A stretch of DNA of 64,000 nt from Isoetes taiwanensis. Its lineage: Eukaryota; Streptophyta; Lycopodiopsida; Isoetales; Isoetaceae. The notes under the pieces were generated by a model, which saw only the letters and a program-made list of their open reading frames with translations, had not been told where the DNA came from and did no database searches. Shown here in pieces: positions 11,855 through 23,528 of this stretch. Position numbers and translations under genes: made by a program. The stretch spans positions 25,407,189 through 25,471,188 of the forward strand of contig JAJEKV010000001.1 in assembly GCA_021234155.1 (NCBI GenBank), written 5' to 3'. Within the stretch, counting starts at the first letter, position 1. Each line of letters starts with the position of its first letter.

Positions 11855-12207
11855 CTTATTTGTAGAATCGTCCAGAGGAACTCCAGCTTGCAGAAAATTG
11901 GGGGTGATTTGTGAAGATAGATCGATAGTTGGGACTGCAACACCAGGAATTTTGGGAGCATTTGGAGCAGTAGGATCAGCTGGAACAGATAGTTCAGGGA
12001 TCTCAGGAGTGCAAGCAACTGTTAAGGGGATTTCTTCTGCAACATGAGTAGAGCTTCCCCTTCGAGATTAATGGGATTTTTGGCAGATCCAGGCGCTTTG
12101 GCAGGTTTGTGGTACTCAAAGATCTTCCTTCTTTTATCTGCTTTTAGCTTCTCCTCCTGCATCTTGATCAAAGTGGCCTTATTAAAGCCTCCTTTCCGTC
12201 TACCCAT
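11855..12207 (-). CDS. First exon, epsilon member (MGRRKG protein)
   Basis: Starts ATG at 12207 and ends at a donor AATAAG|GTTTAG at 11855, 353 nt long. That is nearly the same as the delta first exons (352 and 357 nt). The protein opens MGRRKGGFNKATLIKMQEEK and continues with a Lys/Arg-rich stretch (LKADKRRKIFEYHKP), then a Pro/Ala/Thr-rich tail (PELSVPADPTAPNAP). It parallels MGRKKGDLNLATRKKIEDEK in delta. One base is missing near 12,025 at a TTGCAG, splitting the frame. This is probably a consensus error, since both halves are clearly coding. A nuclear basic protein is inferred. Confidence 0.55.
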
Positions 12208-12638
12208 AAAGCTTTTAGAGCATGGCTTGCAAGCAGAGGCTGGAACTGATAAACACAAGGAGTAAATAGAAGATATGGCCTAAGAAGACCTAATATATAA
12301 ACCCTTAGCTGTATAATCCGGTACATAACAAACCCGGAGAGCTGTATGAGGGCCAGCGGATGCCATTCTGTTATGTTGACGTCCATTGCCATCGCGATCG
12401 CGATCACTACACAGCAGTGCTGAAGAGAGACGTAACCCTAAGGAAATTTTTTCGAGAATATGGAGAGAAAAGTGGAAATTAAGAATATGATTTTACCTTA
12501 GGTATACATTTACAACCAGACATTTTTAATTACTGAGTTATTAGACTATTACATGGGGAGCTTTTTAGCAAAGAAAGTTCAAGTGCAGTTATTAGAAAAA
12601 ATGTCTTAAAGTTGTAATTGGATAAACCTAGCCATATC

Positions 12639-12640
<2 letters not shown>
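12208..12640. other. Presumed promoter region of the epsilon gene
   Basis: AT-rich sequence upstream (minus sense) of the MGRRKG start. No TATA box could be assigned with confidence. It is bounded by a tract of about 30 A at 12,642-12,671. Confidence 0.3.
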
Positions 12641-12676
<36 letters not shown>

Positions 12677-12759
12677 GAAATCCATTAGATCCTAAGACCT
12701 TCAAGACTTTTAATCATGAAATGACCTTTGCAAGAACAAGCCATGATTCAATAAGCAGC

Positions 12760-12791
12760 CCTAAGTACAATCAGGTGTAATTGTACTTAGG
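12760..12791 (-). other. 3' splice-site hairpin, beta (chimera)
   Basis: Perfect 12-bp stem, arms 12760-12771 and 12780-12791. The loop on minus is within TACACCTG. The acceptor GTACTTAG|G lies in the 3' arm on minus. Confidence 0.6.
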
Positions 12792-13090
12792 CCAAAGACA
12801 TGGTTACGCAAAATACTTCCATTAATAATTATTATCTTGAAATACATCCTCAGCCATCTTAAAAAGTTGTAATCATTTAAATAAAAAGTACCTTGTATGG
12901 TGGAAAGTGAACCATCATTACTTGCATTTGTAGCGAGGCATTACAAAATACCATGTACAATTAATGCCACTTCAATGTCATTTAAAATGTTTTAAACATT
13001 TTTAGAATCGAAAAATGTCTTGGGCAGTCTTTGAAATATTAAGTAACATGAATAAAGGAACATCATGAAGGAGTAAAAGACCATTGTTAC

Positions 13091-13182
13091 CCGCACCACA
13101 AGAACAAAAACAAGCATTAGTCATGGTTGTCATGCCTTTGAGTAGCGGTGTCATTGGGTCTTTTAAGTTCAACACCCTTCAC
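13091..13182 (-). other. Structured short intron, beta (chimera, 92 nt)
   Basis: Donor AAG|GTGAAGGG at 13182, acceptor at 13091 (reads CGG in place of CAG). Intron 13156-13164 pairs with exon 13075-13082 over 8 of 9 positions. The mismatch coincides with a CTG that is altered relative to the other beta copies. Confidence 0.5.
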
Positions 13183-14365
13183 CTTGCTTGTAACCTCTGA
13201 ACAAGGATAAAAGATTTTCATGCATCCTAGAACAAAGGCAAAGTAAATAACATGCCCATAATTGTCTTGTTCAAAAGGTGTACTTTGCTTCGTTCATATT
13301 GCGGATTACACTCTTTGCATCAATTTAAAATTTAGCTAGGATGCATAGATCTGTTGAGCTTATGAGTGGCCAGCATTTTATTCTCTGATAATATGACCAC
13401 TATACAATCTGCAAAATTAACTTCCTAAGTGGTTTCAAGTGCACGTCTTAGCCCTCACGATAATCATAGCTAGCGGTCGGATCTTCAAAAAACATTATTC
13501 ATAGCTATGTATTACGCATATGCCTTAACTAATTATGTAAAAACTGAATACAATGAGGCGGCTTATAACTTTAAGTCCGCGAGTTGAGGAAATCATATTC
13601 TGAACTACATGTATCATAGATCTTGAGATAAATTTGAGGCAACACATTTGCACATATTTGTACTATTCACAAAAGCAATGCATACACCAGCTCTACAAAT
13701 GTCCCAAGCATCTATATGCCAAAGCCATGCCTTAGCCAACAAGATAATTATCTTTGTTACAAGCCTTGTTTTATAGCTAATAGAAAAAATCTCTTTTGCT
13801 TTCGAGACCCATACTAATATGCATGCAAGCTTGCAGATCTATGCCTTAAATTAAAAGGCACATCTCCTTATCTTCATGCAATAACTTGGATCCACTGCGG
13901 ATGTATGCAACATGCAAAGCTTCCAATAGCTCTAATCCATGTCAAATGCATTAATACTTATGCCTTCATCCCCTTGCAGTGAGAGATATTCATGCTTTAG
14001 ACAACAACCGTCTGCGATAGCGAATAAGAGGAGCATATTAATAGGCGTATGCGTGCATGTTGGGACTCATTCATTAAGTCGGTAATTTTAAATTTTTATT
14101 CCAGATTTGAACTTGTCTTAACCCAACATGCATCACACAAATGCATAGATCATAGATGCCAACATGCATCACACAAATGCATAGATCATAGATGTATAGA
14201 CGCATAGATGTCTATAGCTATGCTATATTGTCAGAAAGCTAAGTATGTAATCAACACAAAGCTAAGCTATGTAATCAAGCTCCACAGTAAGACATCCATA
14301 AATCTTTATATTACCAATGTTAAATACTTTTTAAAGTCTAAAAGACTGCTTTTTCTAGACTGGGA

Positions 14366-14536
14366 TTAGAATATCCAGCAAACATAGAGTTCAGAATTTT
14401 CCTTGTCTTCCAAATCAGCACCATAAAGCTCAGCAAATTTATCAAAAATGTATCTTCGATGTCCTCTTGTCTTGTCTTGTAGCTTTTCCAACTTGAATAA
14501 ATGGAAAACACACATAGGAGCAAGAAATCCCGTTAC
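14366..14536 (-). CDS. Exon after the structured intron, gamma (VTG exon)
   Basis: Open for 56 codons from the acceptor at 14537 to a TAA at 14366-14368. It starts VTGFLAPMCVFHLFKLEKLQ and continues with a charged helix-like stretch (DKTRGHRRYIFDKFAELYG). This is the best-looking coding exon of the VTG type. A second frame is also open here for 61 codons, so the frame choice rests on phase and homology with the beta and delta VTG starts. Confidence 0.45.
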   Translation of the reverse strand, partial: VTGFLAPMCVFHLFKLEKLQDKTRGHRRYIFDKFAELYGADLEDKENSELYVCWIF

Positions 14537-14630
14537 CTGCAGTGAAACCAGAGGACAGTTAGCCTAAGAAGGGTAAGAGCCTAAGTCACTAACAGGTAAG
14601 CTTAGATTTCTTGGGCTTTTCGCCCTTCAC
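14537..14630 (-). other. Structured short intron, gamma (94 nt)
   Basis: Donor TCCAAG|GTGAAGGG at 14630, GGCTAAC branch-like site, acceptor CACTGCAG at 14537. Intron 14605-14613 pairs perfectly (9 bp) with exon 14521-14529. A second helix pairs intron 14593-14599 with 14533-14539, which spans the 3' splice site (7 bp), and an extra AGTGA/TCACT helix stacks next to it. Confidence 0.6.
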
Positions 14631-15595
14631 CTTGGATGTAATCCTCAACACAATAGAAAGATAGCAAAGAATGCCTAACTCACTCTGCCTTTAACATATA
14701 GTTCCCAAGCAATTTTAATGTTAGCTTTGCATGTTAATCCTCCCATACATCTACCATTTTATCTGGCCCGACAAGCATAGGATGCTTATGTTTAGAGTAT
14801 CGGATATCGGCCCTGAGTGCTTTATAAACTGCCCTCTACTTATAAGCGTGAGAAAATCCTGTCAGTGAGAAAATATTTAAAAGTACACTTTGCCCATGTC
14901 TTGGTCCATGCAAGAGAACATGCAAGAGAAAATATTTAAAATCCATGCAAGAGAACATGTCTTAGTCAAATCTTCATAGTTCTAAAGATCTAGACAACCT
15001 AGCATAGGTCTATACATATTACGTGCAGTGTTTTGATCTGCAGCAATGTTCAACATGTATATTACTTATTTTTCAAGCCTAAGCATCAAGAAAAGCTTCG
15101 TGTTTATAGCATCCATTACTTGCCATCCATTACTATGTCATTATTTAATTTACTATTTAATTTACTATGGCACATTTCTCCCAAATGTCCATTCACCATA
15201 TCGAGATCCCCCTACAAAATGTTAATCAGCTGTGGCACTAGCACCGGGGTCTACTTCCTTTGGAAATCATATCAGCACATTTCATCATGCATGGGCAGAA
15301 TCTAATGTATACACCTCCACCATATTTGGCCAAAATTATAAATCACAAAACCTACCTCAAGCAGACTGTTGAATCTGGAAACAGTCATGTAGACCAGTAA
15401 CATGCATGAGCATGTAATCATAGTCTAGGCTATTCTTCCAGATCAAGGGTAGACCATAAAACAATGCAAATCCAGGGTCTAGACCCCAGCTATATCCTAC
15501 ACAAGTGCAATCACATATAATCTAAGCAATATACTACCATTTCGAAGCAAATAAGCTATAATATAGATTTGACTATGCATCCAACCTGAGTCGCA

Positions 15596-15695
15596 GATCT
15601 TGGGATAATCCTTAGTTTGGCCAGCTGCTAGAGTGCTAACGCCTTATCTGCACCTTTTTGTGTAGTGCCAGCAAGCTGACTTCCTTGCAAGGCTA
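15596..15695 (-). CDS. Internal exon of gamma (QLAGTTQKG exon)
   Basis: On minus the frame reads GSQLAGTTQKGADKALAL then QLAKLRII and ends at a donor ACTCAG|GTTGG at 15596. A stop between the two halves falls at a TAGCAG that may be a damaged CAG. The copy at 27,066 reads IIRHLRLR at the end, where this copy is altered at a CTG. The 5' boundary is uncertain. No function recognised. Confidence 0.4.
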
Positions 15696-15947
15696 GATTA
15701 TCTTCCTGTAATTATCTTCCTGTGAGTACAAGCTAAGCTAGATTTATTTCCTTTGGAAAGCATCTAGATAATGCTAAATTGTGAAATTACAGAATAATCC
15801 AGAATAATCAGATTATCTTCCACGTTTTTTCACATGTATATAGGCTATGCATGCCTTGAATAAATTGAGTACCATTTAACTCGTTAAAATAATCAGTGGA
15901 AGTGCATTTAAGCAATGGAAGTACATAACAAATGAAAATCGTCAAAC

Positions 15948-16076
15948 CTGTGTGAAGCCTTCTGTTCCAGCAGAAATGCCTTTAGTTTTGATGATTTGTG
16001 TATTCCTAGAAGCATCTTCAATGTCTTGTTTGATCATAGAAACAGCAGCAGATGCTTGTGTCAACATTTCCCACAA
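15948..16076 (-). CDS. 129-nt internal exon of gamma (LWEMLTQASA)
   Basis: Exactly 43 codons between an acceptor (CTGTAG|TTG at 16076) and a donor (ACACAG|GTTTG at 15948), phase 0 at both ends. The frame opens LWEMLTQASAAVSMIKQDIE and ends GISAGTEGFTQ. This is one of the clearest coding exons in the array. The same exon recurs intact at 30,781-30,909 and with two extra bases at 27,420-27,550. Predicted helical, amphipathic. Family unknown. Confidence 0.6.
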
Positions 16077-17053
16077 CTACAGAGAATATATACAAGGCAG
16101 GCAATATTTGGCTTTACAATCTAATATTGGCAAAGAACCATATGCAGCTCGAAACAGCATCTACCTCTTGCCATTTGAGCCACAAAAATTACATCTGTCC
16201 ACCCTAATTAGGGTTCAACCAATGCACTTTGTATATGGCCAAGTTCGAAATTGCTTTATCTGGCGGCTTCCTTAAATCCTTGAATACCTAAATCTTGAGC
16301 AATCAGAGCCATACCTTTCATCTATGGCGAGATCGAAGATAAAGCATGCCAGATGTATGGTGCTCCCGGATCACATCTGTTCAAGTAGAGAGCATGCATG
16401 AAATAATTAGGGTTATCCATTATGTTAGGTCCATGGTATTTTTCCTATGGTATTTTCCCTATGAAACGATTAGGATTTTTCTTGGGTAAAACTAATGTAT
16501 TTAAACGAAAAAGTCCAAGCCCACATGTCATGGTATTTTCCCTATGAAATGATTCGGATTTTTACTGGGCAAAACCAATGTATTTAAACGAAACAAGGCC
16601 AAGCCTACATGTCATGGGAGACCATAGTTCACCAAATTGTATCAACTTCCACCTAGGTCTTAGGCACTTTGTTGACTCCAAATTGTGCCGTCATAATTTG
16701 CTCATCTTTTTTGCCCATCAATAAGTCATTTTTCTTACATAACCACCATCTTATCTTTGTTATTACATTTTGCTCCGCCATTGCAATCAATTTAAAATTT
16801 TCAATCACACAATCATGGCTTTGTAGCAAGTGTATATGCCAAAGTTAAGCCCTGCAGCAGCCTATGCAGATATAATACACTTTCAAAAACATGAAATATG
16901 TTGACAAGTTTGTATTGTAACATATGGTTAAGTCTGCATATTATTCAAAAAAAAAAAAAAAAAAACCTTTGAAATCCATTAGATCCTAAGACCTTCAAGA
17001 CTTTTAATCATGAAATGACCTTTGCAAGAACAAGCCATGATTCAATAAGCAGC

Positions 17054-17085
17054 CCTAAGTACAATCAGGTGTAATTGTACTTAGG
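17054..17085 (-). other. 3' splice-site hairpin, beta (D1)
   Basis: Perfect 12-bp stem, arms 17054-17065 and 17074-17085, with an 8-nt loop (ACACCTG on minus). The acceptor is in the stem. Confidence 0.65.
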
Positions 17086-17274
17086 CCAAAGACATGGTTT
17101 CATAAAATACTTCCATTAATAATTATTATCTTGAAATACATCCTCAGCCATCTTAAAAAGTTGTAATCATTTAAATAAAGAAGTACCTTGTATGGTGGAA
17201 AGTGAACCATCATTACTTGCATTTGTAGCAGACGCATTACAAAATACCATGTACAATTAATGCCACTTCCAATG

Positions 17275-17385
17275 TCATTTAAAATGTTTTAAACATTTTT
17301 TAGAATCAGAAACTGTCTTGGGCAGTCTTTGAAATATTCGTAACATGAATAAAGGAACATCGCAAGGAGTAAAAGACCCTGTTAC
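17275..17385 (-). CDS. Exon after the structured intron, beta (VTG exon)
   Basis: Open for 36 codons from the acceptor at 17386 to TGA at 17275-17277. It starts VTGSFTPCDVPLFMLRIFQR. It shares VTGSF and a Cys at residue 8 with delta (VTGSFALC). The true 3' end may be earlier. Function unknown. Confidence 0.4.
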   Translation of the reverse strand, partial: VTGSFTPCDVPLFMLRIFQRLPKTVSDSKKCLKHFK

Positions 17386-17477
17386 CTGCACCACAAGAAC
17401 AAAAACAAGCATTAGTCATGGTTGTCATGCACTGGGTAGCAGGTGTCATTGGGTCTTTTAAGTTCAACACCCTTCAC
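17386..17477 (-). other. Structured short intron, beta (D1, 92 nt)
   Basis: Donor CAAG|GTGAAGGG at 17477, ACTAAT branch-like site, acceptor GGTGCAG at 17386. Intron 17451-17459 pairs perfectly (9 bp) with exon 17371-17379. Intron 17439-17444 pairs with 17384-17389 across the splice site (6 bp). Confidence 0.65.
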
Positions 17478-19604
17478 CTTGCTTGTAACCTACAGAACAA
17501 GGATAAAAGATTTTCATGCATCCTAGAACAAAGGCAAAGTAAATAACATGCCCATAATTGTACTGTTCAAAAGGTGTACTTTGCTTCTGTTCATATTGCA
17601 GATTACACCTGCTGCATCCCAATTTAAAATTTAGCTAGGATGCATAGATCCTGTTGAGCTTATGAGTGGCCAGCATTTATTCTACAGTAATATGACCACT
17701 ATACAATCTGCAAAATTAACTTCCTAAGTGGTTTCAAGTCTGTCTTCGCCCTACGATAATCATAGCTAGCAGTCAGATCTTCAAAAACATTATTCATAGC
17801 TATGTATTCTGCATATGCCTTAACTAATTATGTAAAAAACTGAATACAGCTGAGACACTTATAACTTTAAGTCACAGAGTTGAGGAAATCATATTCTGAA
17901 CTACATGTATCATAGATGCGAGATAAATTTGAGGCAACACATTTGCACATATTTGTACTATTCACAAAAGCAATGCATACACCAGCTCTACAAATGTCCC
18001 AAGCATCTATATGCCAAAGCCATGCCTTAGCCAACAAGATAATTATGCTGTTACAAGCCTTGTTTTATAGCTAATAGAAAAAATCTCTTTTGCTCAGAGA
18101 CCCATACTAATATGCATGCAAGCTTGCAGATCTATGCCTTAGAATTAAAAGGCACATCTCCTTATCTTCATGCAATAACTTGGATCCCTGGCAGATGTAT
18201 GCAACATGCAAAGCTTCCAATAGCTCTAATCCATGTCAAATGCATTAATACTTATGCCTTCATCCCCTTGCAGCAGAGATATTCATGCTTTAGACAACAA
18301 CTTCGTGCAGTAGCGAATAAGAGGAGCATATTAATAGCTGCATGTCTGTGCATGTTCGGACTCATTCATTAAGTCAGTAATTTTAAATTTTATTCCAGAT
18401 TTGAACTTGTCTTAACCCAACATGCATCACACAAATGCATAGATCATAGATGCCAACATGCATCACACAAATGCATAGATCATAGATGTATAGACGCATA
18501 GATGTCTATAGCTATGCTATATTGTCAGAAAGCTAAGTATGTAATCAACACAAAGCTAAGCTATGTAATCAAGCTCCACAGTAAGACATGCATATAACCA
18601 AGTTTTTACATGCCCTGTTCTGCAGCAAAACTAGAATGGCTCATAAGTTGAAAAAACATGTTCAATAATGTACCCAAACCTCCAGATCTGTTAAAGCTTA
18701 AAGCCTTTTGCAATCACAAGTTCAGACCACTGCCATTTAATGATTATGATAGATGCAGCTGCTAGATTTACAATGGAGAACTGTTTCTAGTTAAATACAC
18801 CGAGCACAATTATCCTTGACTCAAATTAAAAGTCGTATGGCTGTGCAAATTTAGACAAACATCTTAAGCCAGATATGTAAGCCGGATATGTACATGTCTT
18901 AAGCATCTAAATGCAAAATATAATCTCAAACCTGAGTGTATGTTGAAGATCAAGTGATTTCTCCATGGAATCGTTTCTGGTGCTGCCTCCAGCTTGCTTC
19001 AAGTTTGCCTTAGGCTATAGAGATGCCCTTTCATTGTCCCAACACAATCATCACATAACGATGCCCAGCGACACAGATCCAGCATGATTCCACTAGTTGA
19101 TGGCCGGAACAACTATACTTTGCTTCCAGGTAAGGCTTTGCCAAGCCAGACGGCTCAATGCTTAGCATATCTTGGTTCTAAAGCTGAATGCAATATATAA
19201 CCTAAATTACGTGTTACCGACAGTCCTTATCCAAGAGACTATATCCTACCTCCAAATGCTGAAATGTCCGATGCCGTGGAGCAATGCCGTGGAGCTAACG
19301 CTGAGTGATAGGATTAGAAGTCCAGGAAATATGCCAGATCATGTGCCATGCCTTTTTTTTAGTTAGACCATCAAGACTCGCGAGGTGGTTTAGGTTATAT
19401 CAGAGCACATTTTTTCCGGTCAAAGAACGTAGACCAAATATTATTTTGAGAAACATTTCCAATAGTCTTTGCTATTTCTAAATGCCGACATTATTCCCAT
19501 AGGAGATCCTTATTTCAAATTTCTATCTGTTGCATACAACATTGTTAGAGCACCACACAGTACTACCTGCATATAATGTAAATGCTTCCCATCATTACTT
19601 AAAA

Positions 19605-19715
19605 TAAAAAAAGCCTGCCTCCTACCGTAGGTCAGGGTGGGCCAAATTAGTAATAAGGTTAGCAACAAGGAGAGTAGGACCTTGTTGCCAAAGCCTACCC
19701 TACCTATATTGCCAA
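19605..19715. repeat. Short foldback repeat R, copy 2
   Basis: After ATAAAAAAA comes GCCTGCCTCCTACCGTAG, then a 12-bp stem (19659-19670 with 19680-19691) closed by the loop AGAGTAGGA. An outer helix is possible between AGGGTGGGC and a CCTACCCTACC segment. Confidence 0.65.
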
Positions 19716-20565
19716 CTCTTATTGCATGCCGTAAGTGACAAGTATTTATTTTTTTCTTTAAAAGGGCCAAATGGCTAACAAGTGGACAAGATAGTCGTCA
19801 CTTGGTTTTTTCAAAATAGCATCTTTCCTATCAAAGGAACAAAATATACCCCTTGGTAAGGCCCATATACTACATATCAACAACTATATTCCATATATTG
19901 AGAAGCTTATACGGTTAAAATAGACTTAAAATAGACGTTTGCCACCATATTCCAAAGGGTATACCATCATCCAACTAGATGTCGCCTTTTCCTTTGTTAA
20001 TACATCCAATGTTAGCATATGCATCTTTGTCTCACAAAATGCACAACATAATGCCCCATTATCTCAAACTCTGTTTTACAGACTTATCCCATATCCTACT
20101 GTCATTGGTATCACTGCCATTTCTTTTGCTCGAATAGCTCAAGACCATAGACACCCATGCAGCACCTTTCTGCCCTAGAATTCTTACTAATGTTGCTAAT
20201 GCAGAAGGCCAACGTTAGCTTGTGGAAAAATTCCAACATCTTTACATGCCAGTGGGACTAATTGTCAACATCACATAGACCATGCAAATGTAAGTTATGT
20301 TATAATGGTTAAAATGCCCTTCTGCCAACATATCCCATATGGTACACTATCATCCTAATAGACTTTCAAGCCATATTGTCACAATAAATGATCAAACCAC
20401 ATGCTCAATCTTGCCATTTCATGTGTTTATTACAATGTGAATTTTAATGCTATCAATTACCATGTCATATTAATAATAATTAAAAAAAAAAAAAAACCTT
20501 GTCAAGACAAGTCAAGACCTTAAAACCAAAAACTCAATTTGAGAATTTAGTCTTCAATTAGCAGT

Positions 20566-20596
20566 CTTAGACAATATTGGTGTACATATATCTAAG
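20566..20596 (-). other. 3' splice-site hairpin, delta (D1)
   Basis: Arms 20566-20577 and 20586-20596 pair over about 11 bp with one bulge and one wobble. The loop carries ACACCA on minus. The acceptor GTCTAAG is in the stem. The sequence differs from beta and gamma at most stem positions. Confidence 0.5.
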
Positions 20597-20759
20597 CATT
20601 GAAATGGTACCATAATCATAATCATGTAAAAAATGGTAAAAACCTTTTTCATTATCATAAGAGCAGAAAGTTAAACAAAGACAAATTAAATCAAAACTTG
20701 TTTAAAATGTAGAAAAACATTGGAAAAGTAGAGGTTCCACAGATTATTGAAGAAATCCT

Positions 20760-20828
20760 TCATGTGCGAGACGCTCCACAGTTTTTAAACAAGAACATAT
20801 CAGTGCAAAGAGCAAAAGATCCTGTTAC
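20760..20828 (-). CDS. Exon after the structured intron, delta (VTG exon)
   Basis: Open for 22 codons from the acceptor to TGA at 20760-20762. It starts VTGSFALCTDMFLF. Aligned with beta over VTGSF and the following Cys. Probably spliced before the stop. Confidence 0.35.
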   Translation of the reverse strand, partial: VTGSFALCTDMFLFKNCGASRT

Positions 20829-20916
20829 CTGCAGTAAACCAACCAAAAATTAGCCAAAAGGGTAATCATGGCAGCACTAGCAGGTGTCATGGGATCTTTT
20901 GAGTTATCCCCTTCAC
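20829..20916 (-). other. Structured short intron, delta (D1, 88 nt)
   Basis: Donor GTGAAGGGG at 20916, GGCTAAT branch-like site followed by a T/G-rich tract, acceptor TACTGCAG at 20829. Intron 20892-20900 pairs perfectly (9 bp) with exon 20814-20822. Intron 20880-20885 pairs with 20827-20832 across the splice site (6 bp). Confidence 0.65.
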
Positions 20917-21913
20917 TCTGCCTGATACACATCAATTTAAATAGCAGAAAAAGAGAAGTTAGGATAAAGTTTAACTAGGCTGCATATGAAAAAATTACGG
21001 TGGTAATTCATGCCAGCACTAAGACTAAATGATTGAAGTCGAATAAACAGCAATATACCACCACAAGCCTTGTTGAAGCTATTATCCCCTCATCTTAGGC
21101 TTTAAAAATACCATGCAAAGATGGACCAGTCAAGAAAAACACAAAGAACTGAGAAAATTGCTATAAATGTGCATATAATGCAGTAAGGATGATGTAGGAA
21201 AGGATGTCATGATCTGAAACCAGCAAAATATATGTTAAGTTTCGGCAGGATATAGACTTAGGTTAAGTTATAGCAGGATAATCATACAGATCTGGAACCC
21301 TTTTAAGCTTAGGGGCGCATGTGAATAGAGATGACGAGGGTAATTCATGGCAAACACTAAGTCAAAGAGATTGAAGTTCCTTCAGCAGCAAATTCTACAA
21401 TATGCCATGTTTAAGCAGTTATCTCCTCATCCTATTAAAGAGACCACACATGGATAGACTAGTCTAGACAAACACAAAGCATTAAGAAGAACCTTAGTAA
21501 TGCATATAATACTCCATGGATGTTGAAGAAAAAACGCATGACATGCAATCCACATAATACATGTCCGGTTTATGCGAGGATTTAAAAAGTTAAGATTAAG
21601 ATTGAGGATTAAACACAGAAACGTAATCCCTTTTAAAGGTCAAGTAGAACCAGCAAAGAAGGGTTAAAGTAAAGCTATTTCCTTATATACATGAAGCAAT
21701 GATGAGCAGAGAAAGATATTTCCTTATACATTATGATCTAGAGCCATCATATCGGTTACAATTTAAATCGACTAAGTAAGTTTACAACAAGACTTAAACT
21801 ATATATGGCTAAAATACATGAGAAATAGGCATAAAGATCAGTAGGCATAGCACTATTTAGATCATATATCTAGTATAATAAATTCCTATGCAATAAACAG
21901 CAAGATCCCAAAC

Positions 21914-22265
21914 CTGAGATAGTTGCTTGGGACCGGATGTCTCAGTTTGTCTTGTAGTTGTTGATCTCCATGGTAGGAGTCTTTGCTTAGAGCACTGGAT
22001 GCTCCTATAATCAATGATTTCAACCTCGGCAAAGGGGAATAGTGAAATTGTCATTGAGAGTTACATCGGCATCTTTGCTACCCTCGAGCCCCCCAAATTC
22101 TCAGTATTGGCGGCGGGGAGATATTGTAGCGGGATCAGCCTTATTCTTTGCAGAGCACACAGGAACATGGAAATCAAACATTTTCATGCGTTTGGCATTT
22201 TGCCTTTTCTCATCCTCAATCTTCTTTCTTGTGGCAAGATTGAGGTCACCTTTCTTTCTCCCCAT
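21914..22265 (-). CDS. First exon, delta (MGRKKG protein, D1)
   Basis: Starts ATG at 22265 and ends at donor CTCAG|GTTTGG at 21914. It opens MGRKKGDLNLATRKKIEDEK, then RQNAKRMKMFDFH, a strongly basic stretch like a nuclear localisation region. The second half (VEIIDYRSI ... SGPKQLSQ) is coding-like but in shifting frames. This copy and D2 disagree at several CAG/CTG and GC-rich sites, so the shifts are probably consensus errors. The paralogous epsilon exon is at 12.2 kb. No known domain recognised. Confidence 0.55.
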
Positions 22266-22779
22266 GGCAAAGGGGAACTTGGCCGGCAAGAGGAAGAATG
22301 CAGGAACAAAGAAGGGGAAAAGCACGAATTCCTCATAAAAAATCCAATATAAGGAAGTATCTAAGTTCTGTCCTTAGCACCGACAGTCTTAAAAGGGGTT
22401 CAGCCTTACGCTTGTTCCACCCAAACCGGAATCTAAAATGCTATTTGCAGAAACCAATCCGAGATAACCATAAGAATCATACCGGTTTTGCCAGGTAGAC
22501 GCCATACCGAGCGAGAAGTATTAGTGCATGGAATTAGGTCTGAGGTTTCTGCATTGCATGGCTGCGCAACCCTAAAACGGATTTTAGGATTATTAGACAA
22601 ACCCGACCACCATACTTTCTGCAAAAAATTATTATTTTTTGAAAAGACCCCATTAGTAACTAAGAAGAGTCACCAACAAAACTTAAAGCAGTTAAAGTTT
22701 AAGTCAAATGTTATGCAAGTTAGAACAAGTGTTTAAAATCATGAGCTTCTTTTGATCATTAATTAAAAAAAAAAAAAAA

Positions 22780-23310
22780 AACCCACACTCCACAGAGAAT
22801 ACCGAAGTCACGCATCACCCCTGGACTTGCACATCACCAACAAAAAAATCAATAGAGCAAAACCCTCGAAAAGCGAGGGGCTGGTCACGCGTGTCATGCG
22901 ACAAAAAATAATATTTACACCTCGAAAAAGTGAGAGGCTAGTCACGCATGCCACACAACAAAAAACAACATTTACAATCATATCCACATTAAGGGAGGGT
23001 GGGTGGGAATCAAGGGAACTGGAGAGAGGAGGAAAAAAGCCGAAAGTCGAAGAACCTGCAAGAAAGAGCGATCCCCAAACGAACCAGAGCCCCAGAAAAT
23101 GCATGCATGCATGGGAGAGATGCATGCTCGCCCATTCGAGAATACCGATCCAATGGCTCGGATCGATGGTATTATAGAAGTCAAATCAATCGCACTGACT
23201 TGTTAATGACCCATAACAATTCTTGTTATTACATAGAAGTGGCGTAGAACAATTGTGTCAATATGTATAGGTGCACACCGCCTCAAAATTGAAACAGACA
23301 GATGGAGTCG
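22780..23310. repeat. U repeat, copy 2
   Basis: Near-identical to 37,617-38,150 and similar to 10,930-11,478. It lies just upstream (minus sense) of the delta first exon after a 17-A tract, fitting a promoter/leader or an inserted element. Confidence 0.55.
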
Positions 23311-23528
23311 AGAGGAACGTGAAAATAGGATTTGCCAAGTGGCAGCCAAAGAAGATGAATGACAAAGTCTTCAAATTTGCCTAGTCTTTGCGACTATTCA
23401 AGCAAGATAAATTGACCTAAGTACAATTTAATCAACCATTACACTTGCTCTTGCGGATGCCTGAAGTAATGTCCACCATTCATCCTGGAGGGTCTTGACA
23501 AGCAAGATCCTTCATCCTGCCTATATTA

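Larger units (their letters stand above)
12672..14295 (-). repeat. Partial beta unit joined to a gamma unit (chimera)
   Basis: Matches 16,967-18,590 and 31,790-33,410 up to TAAGACAT at 14,295. It then switches abruptly to gamma sequence, which elsewhere begins at 29,129. The gamma terminal exon and hairpin are therefore missing from this unit, and the beta part lacks its 5' exons. This copy has the most CAG/CTG discrepancies of the three beta copies. Confidence 0.6.
16947..20470 (-). repeat. Beta unit of D1
   Basis: Begins with an A tract at 16,949. Parts on minus: an exon near 19,005-18,930 (ANLKQAGGSTRNDSMEKSL, donor CTCAG|GTTTG), the structured intron 17,477-17,386, the VTG exon, a small exon ending CATACAAG|GTACTT near 17,187, and the terminal exon past the hairpin at 17,054-17,085. 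The terminal exon reads LLIESWLVLAKVIS then a stop. The foldback R repeat lies at 19.6 kb, upstream of the exons. Confidence 0.55.
20480..22764 (-). repeat. Delta unit of D1
   Basis: The most complete member. On minus: MGRKKG first exon (22,265-21,914), uncharacterised middle, structured intron (20,916-20,829), VTG exon, and terminal exon just past the hairpin at 20,566-20,596, where LLIED and a stop follow. A tracts bound it on both sides. The U repeat lies directly upstream. Confidence 0.55.

Noticed and set aside
15952-16275. Plus-strand 107-codon frame (MKPSVPAEMP...)
   Set aside because: It is the antisense of the 129-nt minus-strand exon and of downstream intron. Phase and splice sites support the minus strand.
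22808-23177. Frames of about 105-115 codons on both strands in the U repeat
   Set aside because: Present on both strands at once in a repeat with internal duplication. They look like composition effects.
23000-23310. CRISPR-like or tRNA-like repeats in the U region
   Set aside because: Only two imperfect direct repeats, no spacers. No tRNA fold found. Eukaryotic context.
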